Positions 1 to 12,597 are shown, numbered from the stretch's first letter. The stretch: DNA of 64,000 nt from Prochilodus magdalenae (GCA_024036415.1 JAMWET010000756.1:587501-651500), one strand, 5' to 3'. A program made the numbers and translations. Notes: a model not told the origin generated them from the letters alone.

Positions 1-927
1 GAGATGCTGTATGGGAGAGTGATGCAGAGGAAGCCTTTTCTCCGCCCACATCACAAACAGAGCCGCTTGAGGTATGCTAAAGCACATTTGGACAAGCCAG
101 CTTCATTTTGGAATAAGGTGCTGTGGACTGATAAAACTAAAATCGAGTTATTTGGGCATAACAAGGGCCGTTATGCATGGAGGAAAAGAGCACAGCATTC
201 CAAGAAAAACACCTGCTACCTACAGTAAAATTTGGTGGTGGTTCCATGATGCTGTGGGGCTGTGTGGCCAGTACAGGGACTGGGAATCTTGTTAAAGTTG
301 AGGGACGCATGGATTCCAATCAATATCAGCAGATTCTGGAGACCAATGTCCAGGAATCAGTGACAAAGCTGAAGCTGCGCCGGGGCTGGATCTTCCAACA
401 AGACAACGACCCTAAACACTGCTCAAAATCTACTAATGCATTCATGCAGAGGAACAAGTACAATGTTCTGGAATGGCCATCTCAGTCCCCAGACCTGAAT
501 ATTATTGAAAATCTGTGGTGTCACTTAAAGAGAGCTGTCCATGCTCGGAAACCATCAAACCTGAATGAACTAGAGATGTTTTGTAAAGAAGAATGGTCTA
601 AAATACCTTCAGCCACAATCCAGACTCTCATTAGAAGCTATAGGAAGCGTTTAGAGGCTGTTATTTCTGCGAAAGGAGGATCCACTAAATATTGAGTTAA
701 GGTTTTTTTTTTTTTGGTGCCCAAATTTATGCACCTGCCTACTTTTGTTTAACCAATTATTGCACACTTTCTGTAATTCATATAAACTTCATTTCACTTC
801 TCAAATATCACTGTGTTTGTCCCCTATATGATATATTTAACAGAATTTTTTTTATCCAAACAACCAATGCTTTATAAAGGTAAATCAGGAAAATTAACAA
901 CGCTGCCCAAACTTTCGCACCCCACTG
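1..927 (+). mobile_element. Tc1-like DNA transposon, 3' part
   Basis: This is the right-hand part of a Tc1/mariner-type element that begins before the window. It holds a degenerate transposase (see the pseudogene entry) and about 230 bp of 3' non-coding sequence. The sequence ending in CGCACCCCACTG and then a TA dinucleotide (928-929) looks like the outer terminal inverted repeat and its TA target. A related motif about 200 bp further in (GCCCAAATTTATGCACC near 720) suggests an inner direct repeat of IR/DR type. The left end cannot be seen, so intactness and length are unknown. Confidence 0.8.
4..695 (+). pseudogene. Tc1-family transposase, frameshifted
   Basis: This is the C-terminal two thirds of a Tc1-type DDE transposase, which cuts and pastes its own element. 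The catalytic landmarks are visible: WTD (first Asp, around 130-140), FQQDND (second Asp, around 395-410) and SPDLNIIENLW (Glu, around 490-520). The protein ends in a typical AKGGSTKY. The reading frame changes between about 180 and 200: the upstream frame runs YAWRKR and then stops, and the second half continues in another frame. At least one small indel therefore breaks it. The N-terminal DNA-binding part lies outside the window. It is a dead copy unless the shift is an assembly error. Confidence 0.85.
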
Positions 928-948
928 TACAACTTCATAATAACAAAG

Positions 949-2475
949 AACTCTATAACAACTTTATACTAACTAGAAACTCTATAACAACTTTATACTA
1001 ACTAGAAACTCTATACTAACTTTATACTAACTAGAAGCTCTATACTAACTTTATACTAACTAGAAATTCTATACCAACTTTATACTAACTAGAAACTCTA
1101 TACTAACATTATATTAACTAGAAACTCTATACCAACTTAATACTAACTAGAAACTCTACACTAACTCTATACTAACTAGAAACTTTATACCAACTTTATG
1201 CTAACTAGAAACTCTATAGCAACTTTATACTAACTAGAAACTCTATGCTAATATTATACTAACTAGAAACTCTATACCAACTTTATACAAACTAGAAATT
1301 CTATACTAACTTTATACTAACTAGAAACTCTACACTAACTTTATACTAACTAGAAACTCTATACTAACTTAATACTAACTAGAAACTCTATACTAACTTT
1401 ATACTAACTATAAACTCTATACTAATGTTATACTAACTACAAACTCTACGCTAACTTTATACTAAATAGAAACTCTATACTAACTTTATACTAACTAGAA
1501 ACTCTATACTAACTTTATACTAACTAGAAACTCTACACTAACTTTATACTAACTAGAAACTTTATACCAACTTTATGCTACTTAGAAACTCTATACTAAC
1601 TTTATACTAACTAGAAACTCTATACTAACTTTATACCAACTAGAAACTCTACACTAACTTTATACTAACTAGAAACTCTATACCAACTTAATACTAACTA
1701 GAAACTCTATACTAACTTTATACTAACTACAAACTCTATACTAACTTAATACTAACTAGAAACTCTATACTAACTTAATACTAACTAGAAACTCTACGCT
1801 AACTTTATACTAACTAGAAACTACACTAACTTTATACGAACTAGAAACTCTACACTAACTCTATACTAACTAGAAACTTTATACCAACTTTATGCTAACT
1901 AGAAACTCTATACTAACTTTGTACTAACTAGAAACTCTATACTAACTTAATACTAACTAGAAACTCTATACTAACTTTATACTAACTAGAAACTCTATAC
2001 TAACTTTATACAAACTAGAAACTTATACTAACCTTAAACTAACTAAAAACTCTATACCAACTTTATACTAGATAGAAACTCTATACCAACTTTATACAAA
2101 CTAGAAATTCTATACTAACTTTATACTAACTAGAAACTCTACACCAACTTTCTACTAACTAGAAATTTTATACTAACTTTATACTAACTAGAAATTCTAT
2201 AATGACATTATACAAACTACAAACTCCACACTAACTTTAGCCTAACTAGAAACTTTATACCAACCTTGTACTAACTAGAAACTCTATACTAACTTTATAC
2301 TAACTAGAAACTCTATACTAACTTTATACTAACTAGGAACTTATACCAACCTTAAACTAACTAGAAACTCTATACCAACTTTATACTAACTAGAAACTCT
2401 ATACCAACTTTATACTAACTAGAAACTCTATACCAACTTTATACAAACTAGAAACTCTATACCAACTTTATACTA
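949..2475. repeat. 29-bp AT-rich minisatellite (about 53 copies)
   Basis: This is a tandem array of a 29-bp unit, roughly AAACTCTATACTAAC followed by TTTATACTAACTAG. Each unit is itself two diverged halves sharing TATACTAACT, which suggests an older unit of about 14-15 bp that doubled. Copies differ by scattered substitutions (CTATACCAAC, CTACACTAAC, TTAATACTAAC) and short indels. There is no credible reading frame. It starts about 20 bp after the end of the Tc1 fragment. Confidence 0.93.
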
Positions 2476-3104
2476 CTACACAATACATTAAATTATTAGA
2501 TATTTAATTTAATATTTCACGGATTTTAAATAGTATCATTTTAAAAGCACATTTAACATCTTTGTTTATTTGTGACTCATTAGGATGTTGCATTTTGCAT
2601 TCTTTAACACTTTCCTATTTATTCTCCATTGTTTTTTTTCATTACTTTTATTATAATTTATATTATAATTTGAATGAAGCATTGTTGTTTTTAATTTCCT
2701 TATAATTTTATCCAAAGACCAAATCAGAGTGTAGGTAAACATGAACACTGGCTGTACTTCCAGGTGGATATTGTGGATAAACATGTTGCAGCGATTAGAA
2801 GCTTCACTGTGCTCCAGTGAAATTTTGCTGCAGTGCTGAAGCATGCTAAAGCAACTGTGTTGCGTATACACACTAGTCCAGGTTCAGAAGCCGAAAGAGC
2901 GAACTTAAAAAGTAATTCTGAGTAAACTGAATACAACATTGGCTTAGCACTTATGTATTAGCATGACCATAGCATGTAAAACAAAAGCTTCTTATAAAAT
3001 TATGTTGGAAGTGAGTTCTTTTCTGTTGTGATGGAATACTAATTTGTGCCATTATTTTATTTATGTAAAACACTTTGGCCTGCTTTCGTGTATGAAATGT
3101 GCTG
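2476..3104. other. AT-rich non-coding stretch
   Basis: No gene or recognisable repeat is seen between the minisatellite and the next Tc1 element. Short open frames on the minus strand show no family motif. It is presumably iqsec3 intron sequence. Confidence 0.5.
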
Positions 3105-3106
3105 TA

Positions 3107-3311
3107 CAGGTGCTGGTCATAAAATTAGAATATCATGAAAAAGTTGATTTATTTCAGTAATTCCATTCAAAAAGTTAAAACTTTTATATTATATCCATTT
3201 ATTAAACACAGATTAATATATTTCAAGTGTTTATTTCTTTTAATTTTGATGATAATAACTGACAACTAATGAAAACCCCAAATTCAGTATCTCAGAAAAT
3301 TAGAATATCAC
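3107..3311 (+). repeat. Left terminal inverted repeat of Tc1 element
   Basis: It pairs with 4480-4681 in inverted orientation. It contains an outer and an inner copy of AAAATTAGAATATCA, the likely transposase-binding direct repeats. Confidence 0.88.
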
Positions 3312-3394
3312 CTAAGACCAATACAAAAAAGGATTTTTAGAAATGTTGGCCAACTGAAAAGTATGAACATGAAAAGTATGAGCATGTACAGCAC

Positions 3395-4398
3395 TCAGTA
3401 CTTAGTTGGGGCTCCTTTTGCCTGGATTACTGCAGAAATGCGACGTGGCATGGAGTTGCTCAGTCTGTTGCACTGCTCAGGTGTTATGATAGCCCAGGTT
3501 GTTCTGACAGTGACCTTCAGCTCTTCTGCATTGTTGGGTCTGGCGTATCGCATCTTCCTCTTCATGATAAGGTCAGGCCAGTTATTAAGAACAGGGATAC
3601 CATGGTCCTTAAACCAGGTACTGGTAGCTTTGGCACTGTGTGCAGGTGCCAAGTCCTGTTGGAAAATGAAATCTGCATCTCCATAAAGTTGGTCAGCAGC
3701 AGGAAGCATGAAGTGCTCTAAGACTTCCTGGTAGACGGCTGCGTTGACCTTGGACCTTAGAAAACACAGTGGACCAACATCAGCAAATGACATGGCACTC
3801 CAAACCATCACTGACTGTGGAAACTTTACACTGGACCTCAAGCAGCATGCATTCTGTGCCTTTCCTCTCTTCCTCCAGACTCTGGGGCCTTGTTTTCCAA
3901 AGGAAATGCAGAATATACTTCCATCAGAGAACAGAACTTTGGACCTCTCAGCAGCAGTCCAGTCCTTTTTGTCTTTAGCCCAGACGAGACGCTTTTGACG
4001 CTGTCTCTTGTTCAGGAGTGGCTTTACACAAGGAATGCGACAGCTGAAACCCATGTCTTGCATACAACTGTGCATGGTGGCTCTTGAAGCACTCCAGCTA
4101 CAGTCCACTCTTTGTGAATCTCCTTCACATTTTTGAATGGGTTTGGTTCCACACTCCTCTCCAGGGTGCGGTTATCTCTATCGCTTGTACACTTTTTTCT
4201 ACCACATCTTTTCCCTCCCTTCGCCTCTCTATTAATGTGCTTGGACACAGAGCTCTGTGAACAGCCAGCCTCTTTAGCAATGACCTTTTGTGTCCTGCCC
4301 TCCTTGTGCAAGGTGTCAGTGGTCGTCTTTTGGACAACTGTCAAGTCAGCAGTCTTCCCCATGATTGTACTGCCTGCAGAACTAGACTGAGAGGCCAT
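3395..4398 (-). pseudogene. Tc1 transposase with frameshift and lost catalytic block
   Basis: The N-terminal part starts at the ATG at 4398 and shows the paired-like helix-turn-helix region (KEAGCSQSSVSKHINRE) and a basic stretch. It runs in one frame to about 4085, where EIHKEWTVAG leads into an out-of-frame tail. The rest continues in a second frame (ASRATMHS onward) to 3395. The first catalytic Asp (VLFSDGS) and second (FQQDLAPAHS) are present. The segment that should carry SPDLNPIENLW is collapsed to WPDLIMKRKM, so the catalytic Glu has been deleted. Both a frameshift and an active-site deletion are therefore present, and no functional enzyme is expected. Confidence 0.88.
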
Positions 4399-4479
4399 TT
4401 AAAGGCCTTTGCAGGTGTTTTGAGTTAATTAGCTGATTAGAGTGTGGCACCAGGTGTCTTCAATATTGAACCTTTTCAC

Positions 4480-4681
4480 AATATTCTAATTTTCTGAGAT
4501 ACTGAATTTGGGGTTTTCATTAGTTGTCAGTTATAATCATCAAAATTAAAAGAAATAAACACTTGAAATATATCAATCTGTGTGTAAATAATAAATATAA
4601 TATAAAAGTTTCACTTTTTGAATGGATTTACTGAAATAAACCACTTTTTTCATGATATTCTAATTTTATGACCAGCACCTG
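4480..4681 (-). repeat. Right terminal inverted repeat of Tc1 element
   Basis: This is the inverted copy of 3107-3311, ending at a TA dinucleotide. Small mismatches (for example TTCACTTTTTGAATGG against the left arm) show modest age. Confidence 0.88.
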
Positions 4682-5778
4682 TATTTAAATTTGCTGTGTT
4701 ACAATGCCAGAGTGTATTCTGTCCAAAATGTCAATATATCCTACAGCAGAAAGCAGATTCCATGAGTTCCACTCGTTCTGCTGCAGACTGCGAATTTTCC
4801 ACTATGGAAAAAATGTTCACCTTCAGTGGAAAAGCTCTGTTTTCACCCGCTCTTTCTCCCTCAAAAAGAAGAGCAGTAAGTGCTAGTTTCCTCAGGCTAT
4901 TAATTTACTGTGTTGTGCGACATGTCGAGCCTTCTGCCTGTTTAACCAGCCATATAGATCTGCTCAGCTCCTTCTCCACTTTTCACTGGCAGATTCCTTG
5001 AGGTTTTTCATGGAAAATGCCCCGTTAATAGACACACAGAAGCAAATTTACTGTCAATTGTCTTCAATGAAGCCATGATGGAATATTCTGCCACCACTCA
5101 TGGCGATGTTCCACAGGCCACTGCAGTAAGCAGGACAATCCATCAAGACCACAGTGCTGAAGTAAACCGAATGTTGAGTATTTCAATGTCAAATATCTCA
5201 TTATCATCGTATTCTAGGTCAACCCTGAACTATACAACGCAAAAATATGCTCTTCCTGACCATTTTCCCCCTTAAATAAACCGTCTACACTAACAAAACT
5301 CTCTTCTAATGATCAGCCATTGTCGATGTTAACACTGTCACCATGTTAACATTAGTGTGGCTTCATGCCGCCATCAGTTGTGCACCGCCACGAACCACAA
5401 CTGTCGTGCACCACCACGAGCCAACAACATCTGTAGAATGGCAGCACCGCACATTTTTAAACAACTCATTCTGTTTGGACTGATGGAGACAGTCAGAGCT
5501 CACGGGTGAGGGGCTTCATTCGGGCCATTTCTGCACTTTTCCCATGAGTATTTCTGACACGCTATGAAGTGTTTAAGAAGCACCAAGCCAGAAAGTCAGC
5601 ATCTATAAATATAGCTCACATATTTCAGTAATGCTCTATACCTCCATGACTTCAACGTCAGCCTGACACCATCCCAAGAGACCCACTCTCTCAACATTCA
5701 GAGCCTGAGTGCCTCTCTCTGTCATTCTCTACACTTGAGTAGTGTTCTCTCTGTGTAGTACATGCACACACTCCCTCA

Positions 5779-5781
5779 TAC

Positions 5782-5815
<34 letters not shown>
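5779..5815. repeat. (CT)n microsatellite
   Basis: A run of CT dinucleotides. A second CT-rich patch lies at about 6010-6050. Confidence 0.9.
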
Positions 5816-5820
<5 letters not shown>

Positions 5821-7522
5821 CCTAATATTCTCTCACCTTAGCATGCACCTATAACTCCCACTCTCCACCTGAGTACTACTGTTGTTTCTTCTTCTCAGAC
5901 ATTTTACAGTCTGTCAGACTGAGGCTTCCAGACGGGCTGCCTTATACCACATTCACATCCTTAACTGACCCTCATCCTTCCCTCTCTTCCTTGCTGCTAC
6001 GCCCCATCCCCCCTCACTCTCTCTCTCACTCTCTTTCTCTTTCTCTCTGTCTCCTTCTTATTAACAAAGTGCACTGCTAACTTGAATCACATCACAGAGA
6101 AAAGCATCGTGCCACGCCCTCACCTGGAGCAGCCAATGGATTCCCCCTCAGGAGCTTCGGGAGCCGGGCAGCAAAACTGGTGCAGGACAGTTTGGCTCCT
6201 GTGGGAGAAAAGTGAATATGCAAATTCATCTGTGCAATTTACAGTACATTAACTACAGCAGCAGGGTGATTGATTATACCACACAGTACCGTTCTGATTC
6301 ATTATTCACTGACCGGTTTGTTTCACAGACAGCACTCTGATTTATTTGTGCTGACCATTTTCAAACACATTACTACATATTTTAATGCTCCAATGAACTG
6401 ACCATCATGATTATCCCTAAAAAGGAGCATCGCTTTGTACATATCTAGAAACCCATATTTCATGAAGTACCTTCCTGCATTTCTCCTCTGTAAGTGACTG
6501 AACTTCATTTCAGATGTATTTACCATCTTTAGCTCAAGCATTACACATTCAGTAGCAGAGCTATGCTGTTCAACAGAAGGGAGCAAACCTTGATACTGGG
6601 CCTTTGTGGGGGTGGGCTACGGGGTGTATTAATTTGAAGCAGCAGAATAACAGCTTATATTAAACTACCCTTTTCTGGTCTGTACTTTGACAGAATTACA
6701 AATGCAGGCAATAAGCGAAGCTAAGTAGAACATTATACATAACGGCTAAGTAGATCACACTGTGTTTTGGGAAGATAAAAAATGCAAGGTGCACTGCCCT
6801 GTAAGCCGCTTGCCTGATTTTATTACACTGAGCGCTCAGTGCAGGAAGAATGCAAGGCACCTTGCACACAAAAGCGGAGAACAAATTTCATCTCTCTTAT
6901 GAAAACAAATCTCCATATTTCTCTGCTGGGCAGATATTTGTGGTAAGAAATATTTAATCGTGATTTCCATCTCCCTCGTTACTGCCTGACATTCTATTGC
7001 CTTTCATTTTGCTTTTCTGTTTCTCCATTATCTGATCTGTCATCTTCTCTCTCCTGTATTTCAGCGAATTCTTTTTTTTTCAAGTCACTTGCTTTTGCCA
7101 TAATGGTCGCTTTCCTTTTGGTCACAGGAGTTTAAAAAAAAGTTATTGGTTGAAGACGAACAAGAGCATACAGTGTTAAGACATAAAGCGCTGCTCTTCG
7201 GAAGCGTGAAACGTATATGACAACTGATAGTGCCCCCTAGTGGAGGTCTTGTACTCTGCTACATGTGAGTGAGTAAATGAGGAACCAGATGATTGACATG
7301 TAAAATGTGAGTTTAACCAGGACTGCGCAAACATGAGCTTACTTGGTTTTTCTCTATTTAGTGCTACTAATTTGTGATTTTGTTCCCGCAGGTTTCCTCA
7401 GGTACATAGTCATGTGTCCTACACTGGACCTCAGATTTGTTTGGTAAACACCACACCCAACTCTTTCTCCTGAATGGTAATTTCTCCCATCAATCTCACT
7501 ATGAAACTATTCACAGTGATCG

Positions 7523-7599
7523 AATCAAATAGATGTCTCTCAGAAAAAGAGACATTTAAGACGATTGTCTCTTTTTTTTTGAGAAACATCTATTTGATT
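7523..7599. repeat. Near-perfect 77-nt inverted repeat (hairpin)
   Basis: The arm 7523-7554 begins AATCAAATAGATGT. It is almost exactly the reverse complement of 7566-7599, which ends ACATCTATTTGATT, with an 11-nt loop between them. About 30 of 32 positions pair, with two extra bases in the T-rich strand. The size fits either a very short palindromic transposon relic or a pre-miRNA-like foldback. Nothing else here decides between these. Confidence 0.8.
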
Positions 7600-9104
7600 C
7601 AAACCAAGTAGGCTCACGTTTTTCCCTCCTACCCTCCTCTTTCTGACCTTAGCATAACCACGCTAAGTTGGAAAGAGAAGGGGAAGGAGGAGAAACACCC
7701 CATTTTTGGGATCTGAGTAAGCACAGTAGTCAAAACCGACCAAAAAATGTTCTCATGGGATGCTAAGTGTATGCCATTTTATCAATAACCTGAAAAATCT
7801 TCCCTCATTTTCACTGTCTAATGTTGGCAGGTATGAATTATTGAGTATGAATATGAAAACACTTTGTCGTATGCAGTAATATCAAACCTACAGAATTCTG
7901 TTAGGAATACTTTAGATATTTTTACTGTAATTTTTTACATTTAGGTTACAGCTATAGATCCGCCCCTCCTCCCCCACTGCTAGCGCCACCTCTGAATACA
8001 TCCAACACTCTCTTTGGTGTTTGTTTTAAAGATTTAAAAGCTAGTACTGTACAGAAGGATGCAAATTCATTATAAAAGAATGATGAATATTTAAACACTG
8101 TTGCTTGTTTCTTCAGGTATGATATTTTGTTTGCCTTGTTGTGTTTAAGCTAGGTTTCTTCTTCAAAAGCTGCAGTGTTGATTTGTGTTCATGAAAAGCA
8201 CTGACAAACAAGCAGCCCAAAGCCGTCATTGAGAGATTCATTATGATTAAGACAGCTGAACTGTAAGACCATGACTTAACATCAGCCTGACAGACTGCAG
8301 GCCTGGCACAGTCCTCATTTCACTACAGTGCAAATCCGACTGTGAAACACGCGCATGCACTCACATGGAGCGTTTCCCTCCCCTGAGGAAAATTAAATCT
8401 TACTATGGGCCCTAATACAGCAAAACAGTATCCCAGCTAGAAAGGAAACGATTCCCTCTCGCATGCTGACATACACACAGCACAGTATAAATGCAGCGTG
8501 AGAGGTGCGCTGGAGCAGATGAGTGGCTCTAAGAGAAGTAGCAGTGCTCTCTCGATTACATGCGCACACGCCAACACACACATGCACAGGCAAAATCGTA
8601 TTCCTGTCTTTGTTGGGCATTTTTATGGACCCTTACTGATATCTCGTCTAAACCAGACCTAACCTCAGTCCATATCTTGTAGTCAACTGAACATTCCTCA
8701 CTTTTTTTGAAACAGAAGAAATTTTGATGTACTATACAAACAACGGCAGTTCAGCATGTACAGTTCAATATGTAGAATTTGGTTTCCATAGACTCCATTT
8801 ACAGACTACCCACTCTACTCAGTCTACAGCAAGTTAAATCCATGAACAAGGTGGCACAACAGGTTCTTTCTGTAATGCCACAGACAAACCTGAAGAACCA
8901 TGTCTGGTTCCCTTAAAAAACATGTTCGACCTTTAAGCATAAAGAACCTTTTTAGGATTAAAGAACCTTCACATAAAGGTTCTATAGTAGCTTATAGTGG
9001 ACCTAGACTATATTTCCCCCATTCCAGACTTATAAACTGTGGAAAAAAATGGACTTTATAGGGATAAGCTGTTTAAGTTGACACCTACGGAAAATTAAAC
9101 AAGC

Positions 9105-9260
9105 AAAAGTTTGGGCGCTCCAATCAAACTACATGTTAATCTTATACAGAGATTGTTTATATATTAATGCATGATTACTGTTTACATTTAACATATTGGG
9201 AAAAATAAAACAAAATGTTGGTGGTGCAAAAGTTATGGCACACTTTAAATGTGCAAACAG
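9105..9260. mobile_element. Possible eroded Tc1 terminal sequence
   Basis: The motif GCAAAAGTTTGGGCGCTCC followed by an AT-rich stretch resembles the inverse of the terminal sequence seen at about 880-927. It is a weak match read by eye and may be a solo remnant of the same family. Confidence 0.35.
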
Positions 9261-9404
9261 TGCAATAAAGTATGCAGAAAATTCCAGCTTACATGTTGTT
9301 CCCTGTAAAGCACTGTTATTTATTTAGAAAATCATTTTAACTTAATTTGAAATGGCTTTTTACATATGACTTATGCGTACTAAATCACAACAAAATAATG
9401 AATA

Positions 9405-9490
9405 AATGAATAAATTCAAGTTTATTTATATAGCATCTTTTTACAACAGATCTTATTGCAGCTTTACAGAGAATTTAGGTCCACTCCCGC
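9405..9490 (-). repeat. Copy of a fish interspersed repeat tail
   Basis: On the minus strand this reads as a sequence with GCTGCAATAAGATC and ends in TATATAAATAAACTTG. It matches in inverted orientation the tail of the repeat at 55600-55690 (AGCTGCTTTGAGAC ... GCTATACAAATAAAC). I know this tail as very common in ostariophysan fish genomes. Confidence 0.6.
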
Positions 9491-10919
9491 AATGAGCAAG
9501 CCAAGGACGACAAATCTAGACTAGTCTAAGTTCAGTCTCAATAAATTTCTGGAGGTGACCAGCCGAATGTGCCCACACAAATGTCAAAATGTTCAAGTCT
9601 TCAATCATCCTGGGGACATCTGGTCCCCACAAGTAGCTGAATACACACGGACAGAGAGACCCACACACACAGATACACAGTCTCTATCTGTAGAGTGGAT
9701 TAGGATGCAGCTGGCGGATCAGCTCTACATGCTCTATGGGAATTTCACTTAATGCTCCACTTTATGCACAATGTGCTGCAGTGTGTGCTGTATGATTGCA
9801 CGTGTGTGCGTGTATGTTTCTATGTGCCTGCACATGCACTTGGTCATGTCTGAGCAGTACCCGGAAGAGCTCTTTTCCTAATGCAGTTTCACATTAACGT
9901 GACTGCCTTTGAAGCTCAGGGTCGTGCTGCATTAAGGCCCTAATCAGGAGTCACTCCATCTGGCAAGCCGATTTTTACTACTGCAACAAGCACGGCTCTC
10001 CAGTCATATCAGCACCTTACTAAAACATGCAATATGTGCAGCAAGGCATCCGTCCAGGGTCTAATCTCGTACTGGAGAGAGGCTCTAGCACAGATCGTGC
10101 TGAGGATTTAAGTAAAATAGTTTTTAACTAAGAGCAGTTTCCAGCAGTTACAGCCTGCAAGGACACAATAAAAACCATGAGGGAAAAGGACACGTGGAGG
10201 AACGGCGGCCGTTGTATAAAAAGATTACTAAGAGGTTTACTTAGAGATTTTTATGTGTATTCATAACTCATGATGCAGCGTCACAGCCAGCGGAGCTTAA
10301 AACATTTACATGCTTACATCTCCCTCTAAGCATTCATCCAGTAGACAGGTTACCAGCCTGCAGGACAACACAAGAGCTAACAGCTCTAGAGACACACATA
10401 AACACTCTCCAGCACACCCACACATAGTGCCACACTTCAGTGGTATAAACCCTCAGAGGCAGTGGCATAAACCCCCAACCTCACCAGAAGATTTGTAAAG
10501 CACAGTTTTGTTTTTGGTACTGATTCAATGCTACTATGATCATTTGAACTAATTTAAATCTCTGCCAAAATATCACTCTCATCAATGGATGACCAATATG
10601 ACCAAAATTCCAGATTTGTCATAATTTGACACATATCTGTGCAGTTGGTAAAACAGAAATGCAGATCCTAAAATACTTGCTTCATTCATTTTCAACTTTG
10701 ACCATTAAACCAAAGAAATGGACTGAGAAATGCACTGAAATACCAAACGTCATGGAGCTGCAGTATGTTTATTGAATATGTACCTCAGGGGACAGCTTTG
10801 GAACATCTACACCTGTACAAGGTGCGATTTGTTATTGTGTGAGTGGTCAGCGTGCTCATGCCCACATGAGATATATAATAGGGGAATGCTTGATTGGGCT
10901 CATCTCATTCGAATATGCT

Positions 10920-11100
10920 CCAAAATGCTTAGGCCCAGTGGCATGGTGCATTATCCTGCTTGAACTCTCCAGAATGCTTACGCCCAATGGCATGGTGCAT
11001 TATCCTGCTGGAACTCTCCAGAATGGTTAGGCCCAATGGCATGGTGCATTATCCTGCTGGAATATTTCATCATTGTTGGGGTACATGAAGTCATGACTTA
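10920..11100 (-). mobile_element. Tc1 transposase relic with 50-bp triplication
   Basis: On the minus strand, 11040-11095 reads FMYPNNDEIFQQDNAPCH, the region around the second catalytic Asp of a Tc1-type transposase. Downstream, a segment of about 50 bp (containing GGCATGGTGCATTATCCTGC) occurs three times in tandem at 10924, 10974 and 11023. The duplicated piece comes from the transposase itself. It is non-functional. Confidence 0.65.
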
Positions 11101-12351
11101 ATGGGCACCAGTCAATGACTCAGCAAACCAGACCCAGCCTATGCCGACACACCACCACCAGCCAGCCTTGACAACTGGGGCCACAAGAACCCCATCATCA
11201 GCTAGAAACAACTGGTCCATTTAGCAACCTCACAGGCGCTGTGTCTGGTACAGTGGTGTTAATAAAGGCTCTCTGGTGGTTCTTCTGCCCCCATATCCCA
11301 TAGAAGACCGCTGCACTGAACTGCAGGATATGCATGTTGGTTTCCTGCATTGAATGTGAATGTGTGGAGTCACTTGTCTGCTTGTATAGACAGTTCCAGC
11401 CAGATACCGACAGTCCTGGTCATTAAGGTGGTGATGCTTTCTATAACGTATTCCACATGAACATGTGACGCTGTGGACCGAGGTATGTTAAATGCCTGCA
11501 CAACTTCTGGCATCCACTACCATGCCTTGTTCAAACTCTGGTGAATCACATAGGCATGATCATGCTGGCCAGTGTTCTGCATCCCACTACTTATACTTGT
11601 GTGGGTGTTCCCGGGCTGTGTCCTGAGGTAACCCCACTTCATAATCAGTGTACACACTGCTATAGAGTGGATCCAGATATTCACAGTAATCAGATCATAT
11701 GGGTCATCTGTGACTTTGTCATATGCTCATATGGCACGTGAAGTCATTTTGACTTCCTTTCACTCATTCTTAAAAGAACCAGTAATGATCACTGGAACTA
11801 GAAGGAACAGGAGGCGCCTAAACGGGCAGCTTTACTGACATTCAACACTTCTGCCTAGTCATGCGCTAAACAAGTTAACAGTGTCACTCAGTGTGGCTTG
11901 GTGTGATATACTTCATTCTAGAGAAACTTAAGAAGTAAGTAAGACTTGTTCACAGCTGGTGTGATAGGAACCAGAAATCTGAGGAGTTTAACACCACTGA
12001 AAGGTCCTACCCAAATTGTTATTGTACTTATTGTAAAAAGAATAGTTGCTATGGTTACCAGCAACAATAATTGATAAATTTAGGCTGATATGGGCAAATT
12101 TTTTTGAGCTACACATATAGAAATAATGTCTCTCCACTTGGCATCGGCCACCATGTCCGCTAACCCAACATACCTGATGAATCAGCAGTAGAGGTTGGAG
12201 TAGGGTTGGACACTAGGTTTTCTAATTTTGTGACACTATACAACAAACCGCTTATCTTGGCGCTAACCATGGTGCCTCCGCACACAGACTTGTTAGTTCA
12301 TCAAACTGAAAGCAGGACACAGCACTGAAGATGACCTGCTACCATTCTGAG

Positions 12352-12597
12352 TCACTTCATGACAGTCCGGCATGACACCAGTGCAGTCTTTGATGAGGTG
12401 CACTGATGTGGTGTTAAGGGCAGTCGTAGTAACGGTCTGTGTGCATGTAGTCGTGCATCATGCAGCCGTCCGCCAACGGTCCTCACACTAACAGGATGAC
12501 TCAAGGAGGGCACCACTGATCGCTTAATGTCCACGATTGTGGCTTTGAGTCTGTCAGGTACAGCAATAAGGCCCGTACTTGCGTATGTCACATGCAA
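12352..12597 (-). pseudogene. Tc1 transposase N-terminal relic
   Basis: The minus strand encodes a fragment with SVRTVGGRLHDARLHAHRP and LTPHQ, typical of the second helix-turn-helix region of one Tc1-family transposase. No start codon or catalytic domain follows in frame. It may belong to the same element as the relic at 10920-11100, with about 1.2 kb of other sequence between the two parts. Confidence 0.6.

Larger units (their letters stand above)
3107..4681 (-). mobile_element. Complete Tc1-like transposon with IR/DR ends
   Basis: This is a 1575-bp element bounded by TA dinucleotides (3105-3106 and 4682-4683). Its outer ends, CAGGTGCTGGTCATAAAA and the inverse ending ATGACCAGCACCTG, match perfectly. 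The terminal repeats are about 200 bp. Each carries two copies of the motif AAAATTAGAATATCA (about 3120 and 3297 on the left), which is the IR/DR design of fish Tc1 families such as Sleeping Beauty relatives. One defective transposase lies between them on the minus strand. The ends look usable, so it could in principle be moved by a transposase supplied from elsewhere. Confidence 0.93.

Noticed and set aside
6323..6586. 87-codon minus-strand frame in iqsec3 intron 1
   Set aside because: No recognisable domain, no flanking splice-site pair that fits iqsec3, and ordinary AT-rich composition.
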